Notes under the pieces: generated by a model
What the model saw: only the letters and a program-made list of their open reading frames with translations
Database searches by the model: none
What the model was told of the DNA's origin: nothing
NCBI GenBank assembly: GCA_902471875.1
Contig: CABRLN010000031.1
Location: 1 to 25,355, forward strand
Length of the DNA: 25,355 bases
DNA from: an uncultured Clostridium sp.
Lineage (GTDB): Bacteria; Bacillota; Clostridia; Oscillospirales; Acutalibacteraceae
Direction of reading: 5' to 3'
In this document: positions 14,853 through 21,361 of the stretch, one piece after another
Numbering within the stretch: the first letter of the stretch is position 1
Layout of the letters: each line of letters begins with the position of its first letter
Made by a program: the position numbers and the translations under genes

Positions 14853-15545
14853 ATGCCATATATGTACATAAACTACAAGCCTTTGGCTGTTTTTTTAAGA
14901 ATGATTATAGCTATGGGTGGTACACTGCTGCTAGTGGCTAGAATTCAGCCACAATTATCGCAATTAAATTACTATTCAACAATAATTACACTGCTTATAG
15001 TAATTTACTATTATATGCTTTCTTTTTGGCAAATTAATAACACAAAAAAGGATAAAACCTGTATTGCACCGTGGCTGAAGGGCATGCTTACTCTATCATC
15101 TGTCGCAGGCTGTGCTGTAACCCATTTTTTAATAAATGACAATGCTATTCCAAACTGGTCGCAAAATCTTGTAAGCAACATAATAACCTATTTATTGCCT
15201 GCTGCACTTGTAATTGATTGGTTGCTTTTTGACAAAAAGGGTAATTACAAAATGTTCTTCCCTTTTATATGGTGTATTCCTGCCGCACTTTATACTGTTT
15301 ATGTTTACATAACAGTACTTGTTTTAGACAAGCAGTTAAACTTTTTTGACAGTCACCCCTACCCTTTCAAAAGTCCTTATCCATACCCTTTTTTTGACAT
15401 AGCAGCAAACGGCACTGTTACAACAGTGGCAACACTTCTTATGCTTGCCGTATGCTTTATTGCTCTGGGTTTTATAATATATTTAATTGATATGCTGCCT
15501 GTAAAGTTTAAGACATTTGTTAACAGCAAAAAATCAAGTGACTAA
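14853..15545 (+). CDS. Pr6Pr-family multi-pass membrane protein
   Basis: About 230 aa with six hydrophobic segments (near 12-30, 42-60, 75-95, 112-128, 138-160 and 190-215 from this start). Features of the Pr6Pr (FAR-17a/AIG1-like) group are visible: R near the first helix, NYYSTIITLL after it, a histidine in helix 3 (AVTHFL), LLPAALVIDWLLFDKKG, and the loop FKSPYPYPFFD before the last helix. Function of the bacterial members is unknown. The start is uncertain: ATG at 14853 lies only 3 nt after AAAGGA, ATG at 14862 lies 12 nt after it; an upstream TTG at 14784 seems unlikely. Monocistronic with its own terminator. Confidence 0.75.
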   Translation: MPYMYINYKPLAVFLRMIIAMGGTLLLVARIQPQLSQLNYYSTIITLLIVIYYYMLSFWQINNTKKDKTCIAPWLKGMLTLSSVAGCAVTHFLINDNAIPNWSQNLVSNIITYLLPAALVIDWLLFDKKGNYKMFFPFIWCIPAALYTVYVYITVLVLDKQLNFFDSHPYPFKSPYPYPFFDIAANGTVTTVATLLMLAVCFIALGFIIYLIDMLPVKFKTFVNSKKSSD

Positions 15546-15614
15546 TTATAATCCCCACATAAATAAAAAGTAAAACTCAATAATTAGTTTAAACATATCT
15601 TAATGATACTTTAA

Positions 15615-15656
15615 ACCCGCCTGCTATTATTATTTATAACAGGCGGGTACTTTTTT
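15615..15656 (+). terminator. Terminator of the Pr6Pr-like gene
   Basis: 9-bp stem ACCCGCCTG/CAGGCGGGT with a 16-nt AT loop, followed by AC and six T (15651-15656). The minus-strand side has a short T stretch and may also serve the lipoprotein gene. Confidence 0.85.
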
Positions 15657-15755
15657 ACTAAAATAAAACACATTATAAATATGGTTATAATATATAGATA
15701 CCGTTTCAATATACAAACATATCATCCAGATTCAAACTTCAAAAGCTATGCAAAA

Positions 15756-16205
15756 TTACTTAAATTTATTTATGTTAGTTTTATTTGTTATTTCAATAGA
15801 AGACTCATGTTCAATTGTCTGTACATTTTCATTGCTGTTTCTTATATCATCAACGCCGTTTGTTGACCAAAAAGGATAATGAGTGGTTGTATCCCAGTAC
15901 AATCGGTAAACAACAAAATCAATCATCTTAATGCCTGCATTGTCCTGCAAATTATTTTCGTTTATAACATCTTCAAACGAAATTCCGTCCTCATACACCT
16001 TTTCACCATATTTACCTGAATCGTGCTTAGCTATCATTTGATTAGCCTCACTAACAGCATTATTAATTAGTATTAAATCATCCATGGCGTCGTTAACTGT
16101 AGTATTTGTACCAAGTTCTTTAGCAGCCTCCATCCCTTCCAATACAGAGCAAGATGAGAAAGTAAACATCATTAACACACACAGTACACAAAAAAACTTT
16201 TTCAC
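15756..16205 (-). CDS. Putative lipoprotein, function unknown
   Basis: 149 aa, GTG start with GGAGGTG about 10 nt upstream. Residues 1-19 are a lipoprotein signal: MKKFFCVLCVLMMFTFSSC, with C19 as the predicted lipidated cysteine; the lipobox F-S-S-C is slightly unusual at -3. The mature part is hydrophilic: a helical stretch (AMDDLILINNAVSEANQMIA), then a likely compact domain ending YRLYWDTTTHYPFWSTNG, and an N/T-rich tail. I recognise no family. It should sit on the outer face of the membrane. It stands alone, diverging from the AraC gene 535 nt away. Confidence 0.7.
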   Translation of the reverse strand: MKKFFCVLCVLMMFTFSSCSVLEGMEAAKELGTNTTVNDAMDDLILINNAVSEANQMIAKHDSGKYGEKVYEDGISFEDVINENNLQDNAGIKMIDFVVYRLYWDTTTHYPFWSTNGVDDIRNSNENVQTIEHESSIEITNKTNINKFK

Positions 16206-16399
16206 TTATTTATTTCACCTCCAGAAAATGTTAATCAGTAACAGTTGATTTATTCGAAATTATATTGTATAATTCGCATATAATAACTATATTAAACAAG
16301 TTTTCATATAAATATTACAATATTTATACTACAAATTTCAATATACAAATAATACGATATTTTAAATTTTATTGTTGTTACATAGAGTTGTTTTTACCA

Positions 16400-16437
16400 A
16401 ATAAAAAAGTCCACGCAAAAGCATAGACTTTTTTATT
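16400..16437. terminator. Terminator-like hairpin in a divergent region
   Basis: Perfect 12-bp stem AATAAAAAAGTC/GACTTTTTTATT around a 14-nt loop, with U tracts built into both directions. No annotated gene ends next to it; the minus-strand mini-ORF at 16501-16545 ends 63 nt away. Confidence 0.6.
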
Positions 16438-16500
16438 GCCATATATTAGTAAGTATGCAATCACAAGCAAATTAATAATAATGTGTATATATAAACTCTT

Positions 16501-16545
16501 TTAACCTAATATATTTGGTTCTGTTTCATCAGGTAGTACAGACAT
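16501..16545 (-). CDS. 14-codon ORF starting in a palindrome loop
   Basis: Encodes MSVLPDETEPNILG. ATG (16543-16545) lies in the 5-nt loop of a perfect hairpin, with AGG of a weak ribosome binding site in the 5' arm. A terminator follows 63 nt downstream. This could be a leader or signal peptide or a chance ORF in a small RNA; no family recognised. Confidence 0.25.
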   Translation of the reverse strand: MSVLPDETEPNILG

Positions 16546-16557
16546 ACTGTACTACCT
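16531..16557. promoter_or_regulatory. Perfect 11-bp inverted repeat upstream of the AraC gene
   Basis: AGGTAGTACAG, 5-nt loop, CTGTACTACCT. It lies 183 nt upstream of the AraC start codon and has no U tract in either direction, so it is more likely an operator or an RNA hairpin than a terminator. Confidence 0.55.
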
Positions 16558-16740
16558 AAGAATACAGAATATATAATGAGGTATTTTAAAGAGGTCGTAC
16601 GCAAAAATAATTGCTATTAACTGCTTTTTCTACATTTATTATAATATAATGCCTAAGTTATGTCTTGCATAAAATTACTGAAATATTGCACATTTGCACT
16701 AAGTTTACATTTTTAGGAAATTTTATAAAGGAGGATAATT

Positions 16741-17646
16741 ATGACGAATGACAACATTATATTTGAAGAAAAAATCACAACTGATGATTTTGGCATGCCA
16801 CTTAGATATTATTACGTTAATTCGTCTGACGAAAAAGATTTGGTAATGTTTGCCCATTGGCATAACGAAATAGAAATTCAGATTTTTTTAAATGGATGTG
16901 CTGCCATAACCATTGATAATAAAGAGTTTAATGTAGAAAAAAATGACATTGTATTTATTCCTTCCCAATCAATTCACTTTGGCTGTGCTAAATCAATAAC
17001 CCTTGAGGTACACAATTTTGTATTCCATACAGAAGTTATGTGTTCACTAAATCATGATAGTAGTGTGCAAAAGTATTTTCTTCCTTTTATAAATCGTACA
17101 GCAAAAATTCCTTATGTAATTCACACTACTGACAAGGGTTACGCTGCACTTAGAAAGTGCTTAGACGAAATTGTAACCCTTACTAACAGCAAACCAAAAT
17201 GTTACGAGCTGTTAATCCGCAATAATCTAATAAATTTCTTTATTAATTTATATTTGCATAACTACGTACAAACCAAAGCTACAAGTTCTGTAGCAGATAA
17301 AAATTATTTGGCTGTAAAGAATGCAATTACATATATTGAACGCAATTTTAGCAAACCACTAACAGTAGATGAAATTGCAGCACAGGCCGGTTTTAGCAAA
17401 AGCAGATTCATGAGCATTTTTAAAGAATTCACTAACACCACCTGCAAAAAATTTATTAATAACTGCCGTATGGAGTCTGCAAAGCAAATGCTTATAGAAA
17501 CCAACCAAACAGTTTTAAACATAGCTGTCGCCTGCGGTTACAACAATATTTCTCTGTTTAACCGTGAATTTAAAAAATCCTACGGAATCACTCCTTTGGA
17601 GTTTAGAAAATCCAACAGAAGCAGTGAACAAACATTTTATGATTAA
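16741..17646 (+). CDS. AraC-family transcriptional regulator with cupin sensor domain
   Basis: 301 aa, ATG with AAAGGAGG 7 nt upstream. Residues about 20-130 form an AraC-type cupin: MFAHWHNEIEIQIFLNG (H39, H41 and E43 in the usual pocket pattern), then a turn and IVFIPSQSIHF. Residues about 190-295 hold two HTH motifs: LTVDEIAAQAGFSKSRFMSIFKEFTN and VLNIAVACGYNNISLFNREFKKSYGITPLEFRKS, the AraC signature. Cupin-type members commonly sense sugars and activate transport or glycosidase genes. No sugar genes lie nearby, so the target is unknown; the palindrome 183 nt upstream is one candidate site. Single gene with its own terminator. Confidence 0.92.
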   Translation: MTNDNIIFEEKITTDDFGMPLRYYYVNSSDEKDLVMFAHWHNEIEIQIFLNGCAAITIDNKEFNVEKNDIVFIPSQSIHFGCAKSITLEVHNFVFHTEVMCSLNHDSSVQKYFLPFINRTAKIPYVIHTTDKGYAALRKCLDEIVTLTNSKPKCYELLIRNNLINFFINLYLHNYVQTKATSSVADKNYLAVKNAITYIERNFSKPLTVDEIAAQAGFSKSRFMSIFKEFTNTTCKKFINNCRMESAKQMLIETNQTVLNIAVACGYNNISLFNREFKKSYGITPLEFRKSNRSSEQTFYD

Positions 17647-17703
17647 CCTTAATATAAAGTATGTACTATTATAAGGTTAGTTATATAAACGTTATAATAG
17701 AAA

Positions 17704-17742
17704 AAAGAGAGGACTTAAAAGCGGGTCCTCTCTTTGATTTTG
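17704..17742. terminator. Bidirectional terminator after the AraC gene
   Basis: Perfect 11-bp stem AAAGAGAGGAC/GTCCTCTCTTT with a 10-nt loop. On the plus strand it is followed by GATTTTG, on the minus strand by TTTCTATT extending a T run, so it can also end the thiamine operon arriving from the right, about 200 nt after thiE. Confidence 0.8.
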
Positions 17743-17942
17743 TATTCTGTAAAATACTTTATTATAAAATTTATTATAACTTTATACAATTTTTGTTTTG
17801 AAAACATTATCCAATACAATTTTAAAAATAGAAGATTTTTTTCAGATAAAATCTGCAGCAAAGAAAGTCACACATATAAGCAACAAATATATCTAAAATT
17901 TTTAAGTGTATAGGCTAATATTAAAAATATTCAGATATTGTG

Positions 17943-18578
17943 TTACACAAAGGGGTTAAAAAGTGCTTTAAGCTCTTTTGCAGCAGTAGTTATATTGTTA
18001 CTGCCAATTATAGCGGACACTACGGCAACACCATTTATTCCTGTACCGTTAAGCTGTGTAATATTACTGCGCTTAATACCACCAATGGCTACAATAGGTA
18101 CTTTTACAGCCGAGCGTATTTCTTTCAGCTTTTCAATGGTAACAGGCTTGGTGTCTGTTTTAGTTAGGGTGCTGAACATAGCACCTACTCCAATATAATC
18201 TGCTCCATCAATTTCTGCTTGAATAGCGTCTTGCAAATTATTGGCAGAAACACCTATTATCTTTTCTTCGCCCAATACTGCCCTTGCAATATCGGCAGGC
18301 AAATCCTTCTGTCCTAAATGCACACCCTCGGCATTTACAGCGGCAGCAATGTCAAGTCTGTCATTTATAATAAGAGGTATTTGATAATATTCCGTAATGC
18401 GTTTTATTGACAACGCAAGACTGTAAAATTCTCTTGAAGTTGTCTGCTTTTCACGAAGCTGAATAACAGTACAGCCGCCTTTTATGGCGTCATTTACAGC
18501 TTGCTCAAGAGTTGGAGCGGTCATTAATGAACGATCGGTACATAAGTACAAGGAATAGTCAATTTTACTTTTATCCAT
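17943..18578 (-). CDS. thiE: Thiamine-phosphate synthase
   Basis: 211 aa, normal length. It joins HMP-PP with the thiazole phosphate to give thiamine phosphate. TIM-barrel motifs in order: YLCTDR (11-16), VIQLREK (38-44, pyrophosphate binding), INDRLDIAAAVNAEGVHLGQKDLP (71-94, with the Mg2+ aspartates), IGVSANN, ADYIGVGAMFSTLTKTD (127-142), VAIGGI (163-168) and GVAVVSAI. The ATG has only a weak TTAGG upstream, so translation may be modest. It is 147 nt after thiC on the same strand; no terminator lies between, so read-through from the riboswitch-controlled promoter is likely. A 12-bp palindrome GTGTTATAACAC sits in the gap (18630-18641). Confidence 0.95.
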   Translation of the reverse strand: MDKSKIDYSLYLCTDRSLMTAPTLEQAVNDAIKGGCTVIQLREKQTTSREFYSLALSIKRITEYYQIPLIINDRLDIAAAVNAEGVHLGQKDLPADIARAVLGEEKIIGVSANNLQDAIQAEIDGADYIGVGAMFSTLTKTDTKPVTIEKLKEIRSAVKVPIVAIGGIKRSNITQLNGTGINGVAVVSAIIGSNNITTAAKELKALFNPFV

Positions 18579-18725
18579 AAATTATACCTAAGGTTATGTT
18601 CGTAAAGCTAATTATAGTGTAACGTAAATGTGTTATAACACTGCATACCAAACCACAAGATTATAATTGGCAGTATTTGTTAACAATTAGATTATTATAA
18701 AGTATCCATACACTGTACTTAGGCA

Positions 18726-20039
18726 TTACTTTTCTGAACAGAACTTAACCTCTTTTCCTTCTAAAATCATATTTGTAGTTCTTACTGCACACATTTTACC
18801 ACACATTGAGCATGTATGTCTATCAGCAGGAGGTGTACTTTCAAAATATTCTTTAGCTTTTTCGCCATCAATGGCAATTTCAAACATTTTGTCCCAATCC
18901 ATAACATGTCTTGCCTCTGCCATTTGGTTATCAATATCTCTTGCGCCTTTAATTCCCTTTGCAATATCTGCGGCATGTGCGGCAATTTTGCTCGCTACAA
19001 TGCCCTCTTTAACATCACTAAGGTCTGGCAAACGCAAATGCTCGGCAGGTGTTACATAGCATAAAAAGTCTGCACCGCTTGCAGCGGCAATAGCACCGCC
19101 AATTGCACTTGTAATATGGTCATAGCCCGGTGCAATATCAGTTACCAAAGGACCTAAAACGTAGAACGGTGCATTATGGCAAATACGTTTTTGGAACTTC
19201 ATGTTGGCTGCAATTTCGTCCATAGCCATATGCCCCGGACCCTCTACCATTACCTGAACGTCCTTTTCCCATGCTCGTTTTGTAAGATTACCAAGCTCGA
19301 TAAGTTCAGATATCTGTCCTGCATCGGTACTATCATCAATACAACCCGGACGCAAAGCGTCACCAAGGCTGATAGTAACATCGTATTCTCTTAAAATCTC
19401 AAGCACTTCATCGTAATATTCGTAAAAAGGATTTTCATTACCTGTCATAGCCATCCACGCAAATAGCAAGGAGCCACCACGAGAAACTATGTTCATTTTT
19501 CTGCCCTCACGTCGGAATGCCTCAACTGCACGCTTGTTAATTCCTGCGTGAATTGTCATAAAATCAACACCTTCTTCTGCGTGAGCACGCACCACCTTTA
19601 AAAAGTCCTGTGCAGTAATTTCAAGCAAGTCTTTGTCAAGATAGCCAATAGCGTCGTACATTGGCACTGTGCCTATCATAGCAGAAGATTTTTCAATAAG
19701 CTGTGTTCTAAAGGTATTGGTTTTACCGTAGTTACTAAGGTCCATAATAGCCTCAGCACCAAATTTTATAGCCATATCTACCTTTTGCATTTCAACATCA
19801 TAATTTTTGCAGTCACCTGAAATACCTAAGTTTACATTAATTTTTGTCTTTAAACCTGTTCCAATACCTTCAGGAGAAATTGACGTGTGGTTAATATTAC
19901 ACGGTATAGCAACCTGACCGCAAGCTACAAGCTTCATAAGCTGTTCTGCTTGCATATTTTCCTTTTTGGCTACTACTTGCATTTCAGGAGTAATAATCCC
20001 CTTTTTAGCAGCCTCCATTTGTGTTGCGTAGTTCTTCAT
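18726..20039 (-). CDS. thiC: Phosphomethylpyrimidine synthase
   Basis: 437 aa, the short (non-plant, non-proteobacterial) form. ThiC is a radical SAM enzyme that rearranges AIR, a purine intermediate, into HMP phosphate. Conserved stretches include INHTSISPEGIGTGLKTKIN, DLSNYG, FMTIHAG, SRGGSL, SLGDALRPG, VEGPGH, and YDHITSAIGGAIAA. The C-terminal 4Fe-4S motif reads C410-S-M-C413-G-K-M-C417, spacing CX2CX3C, one residue shorter than the CX2CX4C of the E. coli/Caulobacter form; another Cys is at 434. The ATG directly follows the thiD stop, and its AAAGGA site lies within the last thiD codons, so the two genes are translationally linked. Confidence 0.96.
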   Translation of the reverse strand: MKNYATQMEAAKKGIITPEMQVVAKKENMQAEQLMKLVACGQVAIPCNINHTSISPEGIGTGLKTKINVNLGISGDCKNYDVEMQKVDMAIKFGAEAIMDLSNYGKTNTFRTQLIEKSSAMIGTVPMYDAIGYLDKDLLEITAQDFLKVVRAHAEEGVDFMTIHAGINKRAVEAFRREGRKMNIVSRGGSLLFAWMAMTGNENPFYEYYDEVLEILREYDVTISLGDALRPGCIDDSTDAGQISELIELGNLTKRAWEKDVQVMVEGPGHMAMDEIAANMKFQKRICHNAPFYVLGPLVTDIAPGYDHITSAIGGAIAAASGADFLCYVTPAEHLRLPDLSDVKEGIVASKIAAHAADIAKGIKGARDIDNQMAEARHVMDWDKMFEIAIDGEKAKEYFESTPPADRHTCSMCGKMCAVRTTNMILEGKEVKFCSEK

Positions 20040-20840
20040 TTAATCAAATCCTTTCATAGAATAATAATCATAAAAATGATGCAACGGACCGTTGCCCCTG
20101 CCTATTGGCAACGAATTTTTTATAGTATTGTAAATATATCTTTTCCCCATAAGCACAGCTTCTTTGACAGAATATCCTTGAACCAAAAAGGCTGTAATCG
20201 CCGACGAAAGAGTACAACCTGTACCGTGAGTGTTCTTTGTATTAATACGCGGGGAAGTAAACTTGTAAAAGCCTTTTCCATCATAAAGAATATCAACAGG
20301 CTCACCGCTGTAGTGACCGCCCTTAATAAGCACAGCTTGTGTACCAAAGGAGTAAATTATTTTTGCACATTTAAAAATATCTTTCATACTGTTTATTTCA
20401 GTATTTGCAATAAGCTGAGCTTCTGGTATATTGGGTGTCAGCAATGTGGTTATTGGTATAATTTCTTCCTTTAATGTTTTAAGTGCAGCTTCTTCCATTA
20501 GGGCACATCCATCTTTAGCTGACATAACAGGGTCAACCACCACAATATTAGGCTTGTACTGCCCTAGCTTTTTAGCAACAGCCTGCATTATGGAGGAGCT
20601 TTTAATCATACCTACCTTAACACCGTCAACGGCAATGTCTTCAAACACTGCGTCAATTTGCTGTTCTATAACAGTATCAGGCAAATCGTAAACAGAAATT
20701 ACCCGGCTTGTGTTTTCAGCCACAACCGATGTTATAACGCTCATAGCATATGCACCATTGGCACACATGGCTTTAATATCAGCCTGTATGCCTGCACCGC
20801 CACTGCAGTCAGAGCCTGCTATGGTTAAGCAATTTTTCAT
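20040..20840 (-). CDS. thiD: Hydroxymethylpyrimidine/phosphomethylpyrimidine kinase
   Basis: 266 aa from the ATG at 20838-20840, which has GAGAGGA 7 nt upstream. The open frame runs further up, but those 39 codons would overlap the leader between the riboswitch terminator and the gene. Ribokinase-fold motifs: LTIAGSDCSGGAGIQADIK (5-23), DPVM (near 103), LTPNIPEA, and the catalytic anion-hole NTHGTGCTLSSAI (near 208-220). It phosphorylates HMP-P to HMP-PP (and can rescue HMP). First gene of the riboswitch-controlled thiD-thiC(-thiE) set; its stop TAA abuts the thiC ATG. Confidence 0.95.
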   Translation of the reverse strand: MKNCLTIAGSDCSGGAGIQADIKAMCANGAYAMSVITSVVAENTSRVISVYDLPDTVIEQQIDAVFEDIAVDGVKVGMIKSSSIMQAVAKKLGQYKPNIVVVDPVMSAKDGCALMEEAALKTLKEEIIPITTLLTPNIPEAQLIANTEINSMKDIFKCAKIIYSFGTQAVLIKGGHYSGEPVDILYDGKGFYKFTSPRINTKNTHGTGCTLSSAITAFLVQGYSVKEAVLMGKRYIYNTIKNSLPIGRGNGPLHHFYDYYSMKGFD

Positions 20841-20928
20841 AGATAATTCCTCTCTGTACAAGAACATAAACAGGGTTGAATTACTTATAAATAACACATA
20901 TTTAAAGCAAAACTGCAATAAAGCATCA

Positions 20929-20954
20929 AAATAAAAGCACCCTACTAAGGGTGC
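20929..20954 (-). terminator. Riboswitch-controlled terminator before thiD
   Basis: 7-bp stem GCACCCT/AGGGTGC with a 4-nt loop, followed on the minus strand by TTTTATTTT. It lies about 20 nt after the TPP aptamer and 90 nt before thiD, in the usual place of an expression-platform terminator. Confidence 0.85.
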
Positions 20955-20972
20955 CAAAAACTTACATTATTT

Positions 20973-21058
20973 CGTTTGCTCCCTACGGTAGTATTAACTA
21001 ACAGGTTCAAAGGGTCAGGTTTTACCTTCTCAACTAAATTTTTAGTCCCCCTGCAAAA
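20973..21058 (-). promoter_or_regulatory. TPP riboswitch (thi box)
   Basis: Reading the minus strand: P1 arm TTTGC, GGGGG-AC, then TTGAGA (CTGAGA in the consensus), then ACCC-TTTGAACCTG, then CCGTAGGGA and the closing GCAAA. These are the conserved thi-box blocks in the right order and spacing. It binds thiamine pyrophosphate and, when bound, should favour the terminator at 20929-20954, shutting off thiD-thiC-thiE. The only departure noted is T for C at the start of the CTGAGA block. Confidence 0.95.
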
Positions 21059-21087
21059 TATTCTTTTTTAACTTATTTTTCATACTT

Positions 21088-21116
21088 ATTGTACAATAGT
21101 CTATAATATTTGTCAA
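21088..21116 (-). promoter_or_regulatory. Sigma-A promoter of the thiamine operon
   Basis: On the minus strand a perfect TTGACA (21111-21116), 17-nt spacer, TACAAT (21088-21093). Transcription would start near 21080, about 20 nt before the TPP aptamer. Confidence 0.85.
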
Positions 21117-21207
21117 CCGTAAACACAACAATGTAAATTAAAACAAATTATTTAGTTATATCAAGAGTAATTTTTCTAAATTTTGATATAAATCTTAAAA
21201 TATTTTC

Positions 21208-21250
21208 ACTAACAAAACAACTCAGGACAACACCTTATGATGTTGCCCTG
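21208..21250 (-). terminator. Terminator of adhE
   Basis: 10-bp stem CAGGGCAACA/TGTTGTCCTG (one G-U) with an 8-nt loop, followed on the minus strand by AGTTGTTTTGTT. It lies about 110 nt after the adhE stop. Confidence 0.7.
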
Positions 21251-21361
21251 CGCTGTGTATTTATGACAAAAATGTGTTGACTAATTTAATAAAATGATTA
21301 TTCATTTATAGTCTATTATTGCCTTATTGTCTTTATATATTTAGTACGTTACTGCTGCAAA

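Larger units (their letters stand above)
16206..16740. other. Long divergent intergenic region between the lipoprotein and AraC genes
   Basis: Very AT-rich and without an ordinary gene. It holds a bidirectional terminator-like hairpin (16400-16437), a perfect 11-bp palindrome (16531-16557) and a 14-codon minus-strand ORF that begins inside it. A terminator in the middle of a divergent promoter region implies a short unrecognised transcript here. Confidence 0.5.

Noticed and set aside
20841..20957. Longer thiD start adding 39 residues
   Set aside because: The extension lacks a ribosome binding site, is hydrophobic and unlike ThiD N-termini, and would begin inside the riboswitch terminator; the ATG at 20840 has a good site and the family N-terminus.
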